From Acidaminococcus hominis (lineage in GTDB: Bacteria > Bacillota > Negativicutes > Acidaminococcales > Acidaminococcaceae): DNA of 50,549 nucleotides. Shown one piece after another: positions 14,070 to 21,569 of the stretch. The position numbers and the translations under genes are program-made. The notes beneath the pieces are model-generated. The model was not told the origin of the DNA. It saw only the letters and a list, made by a program, of their open reading frames with translations, and made no database searches. Within the stretch, counting starts at the first letter, position 1. Each line of letters starts with the position of its first letter. Where the stretch lies: positions 15,592-66,140 of the forward strand of contig NZ_OLMM01000001.1 of assembly GCF_900291475.1 (NCBI RefSeq). The letters run 5' to 3'.

Positions 14070-15798
14070 ATGGGAAAACGGGATAAGGTTAAGGCTTTTG
14101 CGGTATTAGCGGCAGTATTGGGTACGGGGGCTGTGGCTATGCCTGTGTGTGGGGCGGCAGATATTATCGGGAAAAGGGTACTTGTTGAGGGTACGCTTCC
14201 CAGAGCGGCCTATGGGGGACAAGCGGTGGAGGCTGGGGCCAGTGCGCTGGGTAACACGCTGACCCTTTCTGAAACGGCGGAGGTGCTGGGGATTGCCTAC
14301 GGGGGCTTTTCTCTCTCGGGCTCTGCCCAGCAAAATACCCTGGAAATTGCTCCCGGCAGTGTAGCGGCTGTAGAAGTCTACGGGGGGCACGTAAGCCGCG
14401 GCACGGGAACGGCCGCAGGGAATGCGGTGCGTATGAACGGCGGGCTGGTGAAGGGAGATTTATACGGTGGGTATACGGCTGCCGGAACGGCCCAGGGCAA
14501 TCAGGTATTTCTCAGCGGCAGTGCCGTGGTAGGGGAGGAGTACGAAGAGGAAGGCAATGTGTACGGGGGCGTCAGTTACAGCGGAGCGGCGCTGGATAAT
14601 CAGGTGACGCTGGAGGCTGGCAGCTATGTGTACAATTCTGTTTCCGGGGGTCAGGTCAATGGGGAGGAAAGCAGCGGCGCAGTTACGGGTAACCAGGTCC
14701 TGATGACCGGGGGAACGGTGGCTACCGACCTCCAAGGGGGCCTGTCCTTTGGCAGCGGCAGGGTTTCCCAGAACCGGGCAGTGCTTAGCGGCGGCACAGT
14801 AGAAGGCGGTGTGTACGGCGGTTATGCTGGGGCAGGCCAGGCGGAGGAAAACGTGGTGGAGCTCCAGCAAGCAGTGGCCGTGGGCAACGGTGTGTACGGG
14901 GCCTGGGTCAATGCCGGGGACGGTTGGGCCCGGAACAACCAGGTGCAGATGACCGGCGGCACGGTGGAAGGCAGTGCGTATGGCGCACTACTTGCGGGAA
15001 CGGGGACGGCCCAGGGCAATCTGGTAAACCTTGGGGGCGGAATTGTAAAAAGCAGTGCCTACGGTGCTTACAGCCTGCAAGGGGCTGTAGTGGGCAATAC
15101 CCTGACGCTGGGGGGTACGGCGGTGCTGGGAAACGCAGCTGGGCTCGAGCCCTTCGGGGTGGTGAATCCCGATGCCGGCGGCTATGGCGGCTATACCCTG
15201 AGCGGCGCAGCTGAGGGTAATGTGCTGCAGCTCCAGGACAATGCCCTGCTTTGGGGACATGGGGCAGGGGGCTTTGTTGGAGAGGACTCCTCGGAGGCAG
15301 TTACCGACAACAAGGTGCTGGTCACCGGCAGTGCAGTGGTAGGGGCCGCAGGCGGCAAAACCCTGGCCGGCGGCTGGTCCTGTGGGTCCGGCAAGGTTAC
15401 GGGCAACCAGGTGGTGGTCGTGGTGGTCCAGGGCGGCACGGTGGCCGCAGCTATTTACGGGGGTCTGGCAGCCAGCGGGGACGCGCTGGACAACACGGTA
15501 GTAATCTCCGGCGGCACGCTGCAGGGGGACCTTTATGGAGGCTATTCTGTGTCGGGGTCGGCACTGAACAATCAGGTGAATATTTTCGGCGGAACTTTTG
15601 GTGCCGGCAGTGCGTTGTACGGCGGCGCCTTAGGCTCTGCCAATCAAGAAGGCACCAGCAGCGGCAATACCCTGAACTTCTTCACCAAGGGTGTCGCGGT
15701 AAAGCAGGTGGCGGGTTTTCAAAAGCTGAATTTCTACGTGCCGGCTGGCACCAAGGCCGGCGAAACGCTGCTGACGGTGACGGAGGCCGTGGATTTAA
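14070..15798 (+). pseudogene. autotransporter adhesin, 5' part (split by ISL3 element)
   Basis: The frame starts at ATG 14070 with signal peptide MGKRDKVKAFAVLAAVLGTG (cleavage near AGA/AADI, residue 30). The passenger is a chain of about 25-30-residue repeats of the pattern N.V.L.GG.V.G..YGG...SG.A..N, expected to fold as a beta-helix. At residue 576 the frame meets an insertion sequence and continues into it only to an accidental stop at 15908. The 3' part, with the beta-barrel, resumes at 17355. Joining across one copy of the 8-bp duplication restores a single frame (V-D-L-T-G-A-A), 962 codons in all. A microsatellite-like GTG/GTC run near 15411-15428 inserts extra valines in one repeat. 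A perfect hairpin CAAGAC-GTG-GTCTTG lies upstream (13978-13992). Confidence 0.9.
15791..15798 (+). repeat. target-site duplication, left copy
   Basis: GGATTTAA directly before the left end of the ISL3 element; repeated at 17347-17354. Confidence 0.9.
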
Positions 15799-15819
15799 GG
15801 CTCTTCACGTTTTATTGTG

Positions 15820-15848
15820 GGATGGCAGATTTCTGCCATCCTTCTTTT
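15820..15848 (+). terminator. hairpin terminator at the IS left end
   Basis: GGATGGCAGA pairs perfectly with TCTGCCATCC and TTCTTTT follows. It faces transcripts arriving from the autotransporter promoter, so it would stop read-through and protect the transposase from antisense transcription. Confidence 0.7.
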
Positions 15849-15878
15849 ATGTCTAGCAACATCCCACTGTCGCAATCT

Positions 15879-17225
15879 CTAGACAGTGCCGTTTCGTATA
15901 GATGGTAATGCTGAATATCGAATCAGAGTGAAAAAATATTCATCATTTTTGTATCCATACCCTATTCGTTTTGCAACCTTAATCTTGTTATTGAAGCCTT
16001 CAAGCTTTCCTGTGGTAATCGGATGGGCTGAGTGAGCAATCAAACCCTCTTTGCGTTTTCGCTTTAAGCGGGCAAACTTTTGCAGCTGCGGTATGTTGCT
16101 CTCCTCGGCTCCTTTAAACCATTTTTCCCATTCTACGGCAGCTAAATCGGGGTTTCTAAGCTCGAATAGATCACTTAGTTCCTCTTTCATTGTATGGCAA
16201 ACTGTCAAATTTTCATGTTTTTTAAGGATTTCCTTGAGATTTTCTGCCTTTTTATCGCTTAGTGTTTCTTCCTTGCAAAGCAGCGTCCAGCGAGCTTGTT
16301 TTACTTCCTTGTAAAGCCGATTCTCCTCTTTAATTGAATCCTCTGCTTTTGTTGCCTGCTCTTCAGCAATATTCTCTGTAATCCCAAGCTTTAGGTTATC
16401 GGCTTTCTCTTTGTGCTGTCTTGCTTCCTCCAGCCTTACGGCTCCCAGCACATCTCGTCCATACTGGGCTTGCATATGGTAGCGGTCGTATACTATTGCC
16501 GCATGAGGCAGATACTTTTCTACCAGGGTGTTGAACGATGCGTTCATGTCCATTGCGACAGCTTCTACTTCAGACAAATACTCCAGGTCTGTCTCTTCAA
16601 AAAACTTTGTAAAGGCAGCTATAGAGCGTCCCGCACCAACCCAGAGGATGTCTCCCATATCAAGGTCCATAACACAGGTTGCGTAAGTATGGCCTTTGTG
16701 CATTGCAAACTCATCAACGGCAAGATGCTTAGGACGGTAGCCACTTTTGCGAAGTTCCTCGCTTCGCGTTTTGAGAGCCTCGTCCATAATTTCCTTATGG
16801 ATTTTAGAAACTGTTCCCCAATGGATACCGGTCAAATCGCTGACTGCTTTAATCGTCATTTGATGCATAAGCAAAATCTTGATCCATAAAGCGGCACGAG
16901 AAGTGACTCTGGTTCCAGGATACTTAAAGGTTATGTTTTCATTGAAGGTATGCCCGCATTTTTGGCACCGGTAGCGGTGGAATCTCACACGAAGAATCCG
17001 TGGCTTTCCGGGTATCCAGGGCATGTCTTTAAGTGTAGTTACAGGGTTGTCATGGATATGGACCTTACCGCCGCAGCAAGGGCATACAACGTCGGCTGTA
17101 GGCCGGGTACTATTTACATCTATGATCTCTTCAAAAAGAGAAGCAATACTCGTAGGAATATTAAAATTTTCCTGTATGTTTTTGCATAAATTTGCTATAC
17201 TTGAGGTTGAGAGCACGTGGATCAT
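15879..17225 (-). CDS. tnpA: ISL3-family transposase
   Basis: This is a 448-residue protein if started at the ATG MIHVLSTSSIANL; a TTG 57 bases further upstream is in frame and has a similar, poorly spaced ribosome-binding site, so the start is uncertain. An N-terminal zinc finger (CPCCGG...CQKCGH) is followed by a helix-turn-helix and a DDE catalytic region (HLAVDEFAMHKGH, AVAMDMNASF, then ITTGKLEGFNNKIK near the C-terminus), all as in ISL3 transposases. No frameshift or stop interrupts it. Its A+T-rich codon use differs from the host genes and fits recent arrival. Confidence 0.95.
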   Translation of the reverse strand: MIHVLSTSSIANLCKNIQENFNIPTSIASLFEEIIDVNSTRPTADVVCPCCGGKVHIHDNPVTTLKDMPWIPGKPRILRVRFHRYRCQKCGHTFNENITFKYPGTRVTSRAALWIKILLMHQMTIKAVSDLTGIHWGTVSKIHKEIMDEALKTRSEELRKSGYRPKHLAVDEFAMHKGHTYATCVMDLDMGDILWVGAGRSIAAFTKFFEETDLEYLSEVEAVAMDMNASFNTLVEKYLPHAAIVYDRYHMQAQYGRDVLGAVRLEEARQHKEKADNLKLGITENIAEEQATKAEDSIKEENRLYKEVKQARWTLLCKEETLSDKKAENLKEILKKHENLTVCHTMKEELSDLFELRNPDLAAVEWEKWFKGAEESNIPQLQKFARLKRKRKEGLIAHSAHPITTGKLEGFNNKIKVAKRIGYGYKNDEYFFTLIRYSALPSIRNGTV

Positions 17226-17346
17226 TCCTTTCGTAGTTTTGTCGCTATTACTTAGAATGGAGCATCCCGTGCTCTTTTTCAATACCTTTTTTCAGTTTTT
17301 AAATTCTGTCTTAGATTTCGTATCCCCCAATTTTCCGTGATGAGCC

Positions 17347-17354
17347 GGATTTAA
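17347..17354 (+). repeat. target-site duplication, right copy
   Basis: GGATTTAA directly after the right end of the ISL3 element, matching 15791-15798. Confidence 0.9.
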
Positions 17355-18514
17355 CGGGTGCCGCCATTACGGCAGGAACGGCAGAAAGCACACAGCTGCA
17401 GCCCGGGGAAACTATTACGCTGCTGTATAGCGGCAAAGGCATTACCACTGCGGGCGCTTCCCTATCTATGCTGGAGGGGAAAAATAAGGTCATTGATCCG
17501 GGCATGGTAACCCGTACAGTGGATATTAAAAAGGACGGGGAGAATGCCCTTTCCCTCTACATTCCAGAGGACAGTGTGGCCACCCTGTCTGAAGATACCA
17601 AGCTGTTGGCAGAAACCCGGGCGGCAGGGACGGCTCTATTGTGGAACGGCGGTGCTGCGGCCTCCACTACGGCCTATTCTGATGCAGTTTCCGCCTATGC
17701 CAGCGGCGGCGATGCCAGTTATGTACCCTACGTTTCCCTGGGCGGGTTTAGTCTCCGGAATGAGACAGGTTCCTACGTAGATACCAAGGGTCTTACGGCC
17801 AACCTGGGCTTTGTGAAGCGCTGGGAGGCAGAAAAGCATACGGATACCCTGATGCCCTTCTTTGAATACGGCGCCAGCAACTACACCAGCCACCTGGACG
17901 ATGGCGCCCGGGCGGACGGGAAGCAGCATTACATCGGCGGCGGGGTGCTGCTGCGCCGGGATAATACCGATGGTCTGCACTACGAAGCTATGGTCCGGGC
18001 CGGCAGGCTGCACGGGGATTTTGCCGGGATTATGGAAGGCTATCATTCTTCCTACAACAGCAATGCACCGTACCTGGCGGCCCATGCTGGAATTGGAAAA
18101 CTGTTTAAACAGAAAGACAACAGCGTAGATGTATACGGGAAGTTCTTCTGGACCCATCTGGGCAGCGATTCTGCCACTATCCATAACAGCCTTGGCCAGG
18201 CCCAATACGATTTTGCTGCTGTAAATTCCTACCGGACCCGGTTGGGCGTTCGGTACACCAAAAATCAGCCCTATCACTCTGCCTTCTACGCAGGGCTGGG
18301 CTGGGATTATGAGTTTGACGGAGAGGCCAAAGCAAGTTATCGGAATTTCAACACTCCTTCCCCCAGCACCAAGGGCTCCAGCGGCTTTGTGGAACTGGGC
18401 TGGCAGAGCAGGAGTACCAAGGAGAACCCCTGGGGCGCTGATGTGCACGTGACTGGTTGGGTCGGAAAGCAGAGAGGGATTGTGTATGGAGTGGGGGTGA
18501 CGAGAGCTTTGTAG
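17355..18514 (+). pseudogene. autotransporter adhesin, 3' part with beta-barrel
   Basis: This continues the frame broken at 15798: TGAAITAGTAESTQLQPGET and so on, a short linker helix (VATLSEDTKLLAETRAAGTA), then a barrel of about 285 residues with alternating aromatic/hydrophobic strands (YVPYVSLGGFSLRNETGSY, LMPFFEYGASNY, AMVRAGRLHGDF, VDVYGKFFWTHLG, TRLGVRYTKN, SAFYAGLGWDYEF, GFVELGWQSRS, VHVTGWVGKQRGIVYGVGV). Such type V barrels sit in the outer membrane and export or hold the passenger, which shows the host is a diderm. Downstream of the insertion no start or promoter is evident, so this half is probably silent. It ends in L rather than the usual aromatic residue. Confidence 0.9.
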
Positions 18515-18571
18515 CGGTCAAGGGACTATTGGCGTAGGAGCCCTCCAGATAGCTTGGCTGAACCCCATCCC

Positions 18572-18662
18572 GGCATTGCCGCCGGCAATGCCACCCTTCC
18601 CCTTCTCCTGTTCGCACCAAGTGGCGAACAGGTAAGTGGAAGGCAGGCGGCCTGCGGCCGCA
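18572..18662 (+). repeat. branched repeat, variant copy
   Basis: GGCATTGCC / GGCAATGCC (18572-18592), then CCTGTTCGC / GCGAACAGG (18608-18632) enclosed by CTTCC...GGAAG, then the family tail AAGGCAGGCGGCCTGCGGCC. The inner hairpin is different from those of the 1066 and 9044 copies. Confidence 0.5.
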
Positions 18663-18753
18663 AATGCAATATCACTCCATTGATAATAATATAATAATTT
18701 TGCTATTTTATTTCGAATGATTGATGTAATATCTTTCCGTTGAAACTCTCATC

Positions 18754-18769
18754 GTCACCTTCCGGTGAC
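18754..18769 (+). repeat. short hairpin module GTCACC-TTCC-GGTGAC
   Basis: Perfect 6-bp stem with TTCC loop, followed by ACCTCTTTAGTGGTTCGCCG, the same downstream context as the copy at 388. Confidence 0.5.
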
Positions 18770-18830
18770 ACCTCTTTAGTGGTTCGCCGTGCTCCAATCA
18801 GCAGCGTCCTTACAATTAGAAACTTTCTCC

Positions 18831-18847
18831 GTCAGCCTAGCGGCTGC
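18831..18847 (+). repeat. short hairpin module GTCAGCC-loop-GGCTGCC
   Basis: Stem and loop (TAGC) almost identical to the copy at 748; followed by ACCTCCTTAGTGGTTCGCGG. Confidence 0.45.
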
Positions 18848-18920
18848 CACCTCCTTAGTGGTTCGCGGCTCGCTGCGCAGCTACGTCCTACGGACTTGCT
18901 TTGCAGGCCGCTATCACATG

Positions 18921-18973
18921 GCTCACATTAGCCAAGAGCCATTTGAAAATCTGTCTGGCTCTTGGATGTGAGC
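18921..18973 (+). repeat. 8-3-9 hairpin family, copy 4
   Basis: GCTCACAT, bulge TAG, CCAAGAGCC, 16-base loop, GGCTCTTGG, ATGTGAGC. All 17 pairs form. It is preceded by CTATCACATG and followed by GCAACGCTTG. Confidence 0.7.
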
Positions 18974-19014
18974 GCAACGCTTGAAGGAGGCATGCCAACC
19001 ACGGCTATCACATG

Positions 19015-19068
19015 GCTCGCGTGTACCAAACAGCTTTAGAATATCTGTGGCGCTGTTTGGACGCGACC
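19015..19068 (+). repeat. 8-3-9 hairpin family, copy 5
   Basis: GCTCGCGT, bulge GTA, CCAAACAGC, 17-base loop, GCTGTTTGG, ACGCGACC. Sixteen of 17 pairs form. 5' flank CTATCACATG, 3' flank GCAACACTTG. Confidence 0.7.
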
Positions 19069-19090
19069 GCAACACTTGATGAAGGAAGCA

Positions 19091-19147
19091 CCTTCCCACA
19101 CTTGGACTACTGTTGGTGTGGGAAGGCAGGCGGCCGGGGGGCCGCAA
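19091..19147 (+). repeat. branched repeat, short variant
   Basis: CCTTCCCACAC pairs perfectly with GTGTGGGAAGG; compared with the 1066 and 9044 copies (CCTTCCCGCAC / GTGCGGGAAGG) one pair has changed on both strands (G-C to A-T). The inner hairpins are missing. The tail GCAGGCGGCCGGGGGGCCGC is kept. Confidence 0.55.
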
Positions 19148-19205
19148 TACTTGGAAGAAAAAGACAAATATAGTTATATTGATGCTTATTTTTTGAACTC
19201 TCTTC

Positions 19206-19221
19206 GACGCCTACCGGCGCC
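19206..19221 (+). repeat. short hairpin module GACGCC-loop-GGCGCC
   Basis: Stem with one mismatch and loop TACC, followed by ACTTCCCTAGTGGTTCGCTG as in the other modules. Confidence 0.4.
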
Positions 19222-19313
19222 ACTTCCCTAGTGGTTCGCTGCTAGCCAGAGTGGTTCGCGGCTCGCTGCGCAGCTTCACCCTGCGAGTTCGCTTTGCAGG
19301 CCGCTATCACATG

Positions 19314-19366
19314 GCTCATATTATCCAATTCTCTGCGGCTTGCAGCCTTGATAATTGGATATGAGC
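19314..19366 (+). repeat. 8-3-9 hairpin family, copy 6
   Basis: GCTCATAT, bulge TAT, CCAATTCTC, 16-base loop, GATAATTGG, ATATGAGC. Sixteen of 17 pairs form; the arms differ from all other copies. Confidence 0.7.
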
Positions 19367-19413
19367 GCATTATTTTCGCCCTACGGGCTCAATTCCTGGG
19401 CAGCTATCACATG

Positions 19414-19468
19414 GCTCGCGTGTGCCAAACGGCTTTAATAATACCTGTGGCGCCGTTTGAACGCGACC
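19414..19468 (+). repeat. 8-3-9 hairpin family, copy 7
   Basis: GCTCGCGT, bulge GTG, CCAAACGGC, 18-base loop, GCCGTTTGA, ACGCGACC. The inner arm differs from copy 5 by one base, and the change is compensated on the other arm. 3' flank GCAACTCTTG. Confidence 0.65.
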
Positions 19469-19637
19469 GCAACTCTTGATGGAAGTCAACAGATATGTAC
19501 TACCACATTTCTAAAACAACATTCTTTCTGAGCACAACGTGGTGGTATATAAGCAGAATAAAGTATCTTATTATTGCGAATTGTATTTAGTACCTGACCT
19601 CGCGCGCAAGCGGGCGCAGGTGGCACCGGCCCTTCCC

Positions 19638-19740
19638 GTCGCACGTTGTGCGACACCCTCCCCGTGAACGTTGAGGGTTATAAGACGGAGAGTGTTCCTC
19701 TATCGGCACCTGTGGTGCCTCTTTCCCCGCAGGGGAAAGC
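19638..19740 (+). repeat. cluster of three perfect hairpins
   Basis: GTCGCAC-GTT-GTGCGAC (19638-19654), GGCACC-TGT-GGTGCC (19705-19719) and CTTTCCCC-GCA-GGGGAAAG (19721-19739). This order (short stems ending in a C-rich/G-rich stem then CTTG) resembles the hairpin repeats scattered through gut Firmicute genomes. Confidence 0.5.
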
Positions 19741-19820
19741 TTGTCCCTAGCTGGGGCTAGTGCTGACCGTGGGGCTGCGGGACAACTTTGCTATTGGTGA
19801 TGTTAAGCGACATTATAGAC

Positions 19821-19847
19821 CTGGTGCCGGGTATCCCCGCTCAGTCA
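19821..19847 (+). repeat. shared spacer motif, copy 1 of 3
   Basis: CTGGTGCCGGGTATCCCCGC followed by TCAGTCA. It recurs at 23235-23260 and, diverged, at 24714-24739, each time ahead of repeat-derived sequence. Confidence 0.5.
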
Positions 19848-20074
19848 ACGGGTGTAGTGCGGCTTGGCCCGCTGGGGCAGTTGGGCGGTGGTCCGGTATG
19901 CCGGGGTTAACGCAAATATCCATTTTGGGATGCTTAGGGGCATTGCTGGTGGTTTTGTGAAGGGATTGGTCTTGGAAGGGGAACTGGGGAGGTGCTGAGG
20001 GCTTTTCGGGCTGGGGGCTGTTTTTGGTCATCATATTGGCTGATTTATTTTTGCGGCGGAGGGGGGTATGGTTG

Positions 20075-20103
20075 TTGTTTTATGGACGGACATCCTGTAA
20101 AAT
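20075..20103 (+). promoter_or_regulatory. promoter of the dipeptidase gene
   Basis: TTGTTT (20075-20080), 17 bases, TAAAAT (20098-20103). The -10 lies in a small dyad CCTG..CAGG, and GTGTAATGTACAC follows at the likely start point. Confidence 0.5.
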
Positions 20104-20184
20104 AACAGGTGTAATGTACACCCGGGGTGGAAGGGCCACCGGATGGCTCCGCCGGGGATTCTGGTATTGCAAGGAGGGTAAGGT

Positions 20185-21534
20185 ATGACGCCTGAACAAG
20201 AGAAAATCTACTATGACAAAATGGAACAGAATTTTCCGCATTTTTTGTCCGCCATGGAAAAATTGGTGGCTATTCCCAGTTATCTGGAGGAGGATACGTA
20301 TCCCCAGGTAACCAGTCTGCATGAGGTGCTGGCGGCGACGCTGGAGCTGCTGCAGGAGATGGGGTACAAGACCTATGCGGATCCGGAAGGGTACTATGGC
20401 TATGCAGAAATTGGCCAGGGGGACAAGCTGATTGGGATTCTGGGTCACTTGGACGTGGTGCCGCCGGGTATGCTGGACGACTGGAAGTCGGATCCTTTTA
20501 CGGTAACCTACCGGGACGGGAAGGCCTACGGCCGGGGCGTCCAGGACGACAAGGGGCCTACGCTGACGGCGATTTATGCGGTGAAGGCGCTGCTGGACTG
20601 CGGCTTTAAGCCCAACTACCGGCTGCGGTTTATTTTCGGCACGGACGAGGAAAATCTGTGGCGGGGCATCAAGCAGTATATGGCTAAGGAGGAGAAGCCG
20701 GACTTTGGGTTTACGCCGGATTCGGTTTTCCCGCTGATTTATGCGGAAAAAGGGGTACTGGAATGCTTTCTGAAGGCGCCCAATACCAGCGGGCTGACCT
20801 TTAAGGCCGGGGATGCCTTTAACGTGGTTCCTTCCTATGTGCAGGCGCCGGCTTCGGAAGCGCTCCGGGGGGCGCTGGACTGCCTGGGCTATGAGTACCG
20901 GGACGAAGGGGAAACCTTCGGCATTTTGGGCAAGAGCATCCACGCCAAGGATGCGGAGCAGGGCATCAACGCCATTCAGCGGTATCTGCTGGCCCTGGAC
21001 AAGATGGGGCATCCTACCAAGGCGGGAAATTTTGTCAAGGACTGCCTGGACGGCCACAAGTTTGCGGAACCGATTTTTGGGGAAGTCAAAGATGAGGCTT
21101 CTGGGGAACTGAAATTCAACCTGGGCAAAATTGAACTGACGGACAAAGAGGAAATTCTGTCCATTGATATGCGGCTGCCGGTCACCTGCCCCAAGGAGCA
21201 GATTGTGGAGGCGCTGACCAAAAAGGCTGCGGAATTTGGCTTTGTCTATGAGGAATACGATTGGCTGAAGCCGGTGTATCTGCCCCTGGATTCGCCCATT
21301 ATCCAAAAGCTCACGGCGTCCTACGTGGAAGCTACCGGGGATACGGTGAACCAGCCCATCAGCAGCGGCGGGGCTACCTACGCTCGGGCCATGGACAACT
21401 GTGTGGCCTACGGGGTGATTTTGCCCGGGGTGGAAAAGAGCGAACACCAGCCCAACGAGAACATGGTGGTGGACGAATTTAAGACGGCCATGAAAATCTA
21501 TATCCACACCTTTGTGAACTTCAATAAGGACTAA
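20185..21534 (+). CDS. pepV: M20-family dipeptidase, PepV-like
   Basis: This 449-residue zinc peptidase has ligands and catalytic residues at the usual places: GHLDVV (H88, D90), VQDDKGP (D121/D122), TDEEN (E155/E156) and the C-terminal SSGGATYARAMDN with H in EHQPNENM. The long insert between the catalytic halves is typical of PepV/Sapep beta-Ala-His and Xaa-His dipeptidases. It is cytosolic (no signal). AAGGAGGG precedes the ATG. The next gene, 35 bases downstream, is a transporter, so the pair probably imports and cleaves peptides or processes an amino acid for fermentation. Confidence 0.9.
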   Translation: MTPEQEKIYYDKMEQNFPHFLSAMEKLVAIPSYLEEDTYPQVTSLHEVLAATLELLQEMGYKTYADPEGYYGYAEIGQGDKLIGILGHLDVVPPGMLDDWKSDPFTVTYRDGKAYGRGVQDDKGPTLTAIYAVKALLDCGFKPNYRLRFIFGTDEENLWRGIKQYMAKEEKPDFGFTPDSVFPLIYAEKGVLECFLKAPNTSGLTFKAGDAFNVVPSYVQAPASEALRGALDCLGYEYRDEGETFGILGKSIHAKDAEQGINAIQRYLLALDKMGHPTKAGNFVKDCLDGHKFAEPIFGEVKDEASGELKFNLGKIELTDKEEILSIDMRLPVTCPKEQIVEALTKKAAEFGFVYEEYDWLKPVYLPLDSPIIQKLTASYVEATGDTVNQPISSGGATYARAMDNCVAYGVILPGVEKSEHQPNENMVVDEFKTAMKIYIHTFVNFNKD

Positions 21535-21569
21535 TCTTTTCCCAAAATGCACAGAAAGAAGGCGGTTGT

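Larger units (their letters stand above)
15799..17346 (-). mobile_element. complete ISL3-family insertion sequence (1548 bp)
   Basis: The ends are imperfect inverted repeats: GGCTCTTCACG...ATTGTGGGAT on the left, and on the reverse strand of the right end GGCTCATCACG...ATTGGGGGAT. It is flanked by an 8-bp duplication, the length typical of ISL3. One transposase gene fills most of it, opposite in direction to the host gene. The element looks intact and possibly active. Confidence 0.95.
18515..20070. other. large gene-free repeat field
   Basis: There is no supported gene in about 1.5 kb. It contains four members of the 8-3-9 hairpin family, three short capped hairpins, two branched-element variants and a cluster of perfect stems (19638-19740). 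Between them run shared single-stranded spacers such as AGTGGTTCGC, CTTTGCAGGCCGCTATCACA and AATTCCTGGGCAGC, in a repeating order. Individual elements are listed separately. Confidence 0.7.

Noticed and set aside
261-19468. Integron attC sites
   Set aside because: The stem plan (two stems and a bulge) is reminiscent, but the GTTRRRY/RYYYAAC core is missing, no integrase is present, and no cassettes lie between copies.
18740-19480. CRISPR array
   Set aside because: The repeats have unequal spacing, differing arm sequences and conserved spacers; no cas gene is present.
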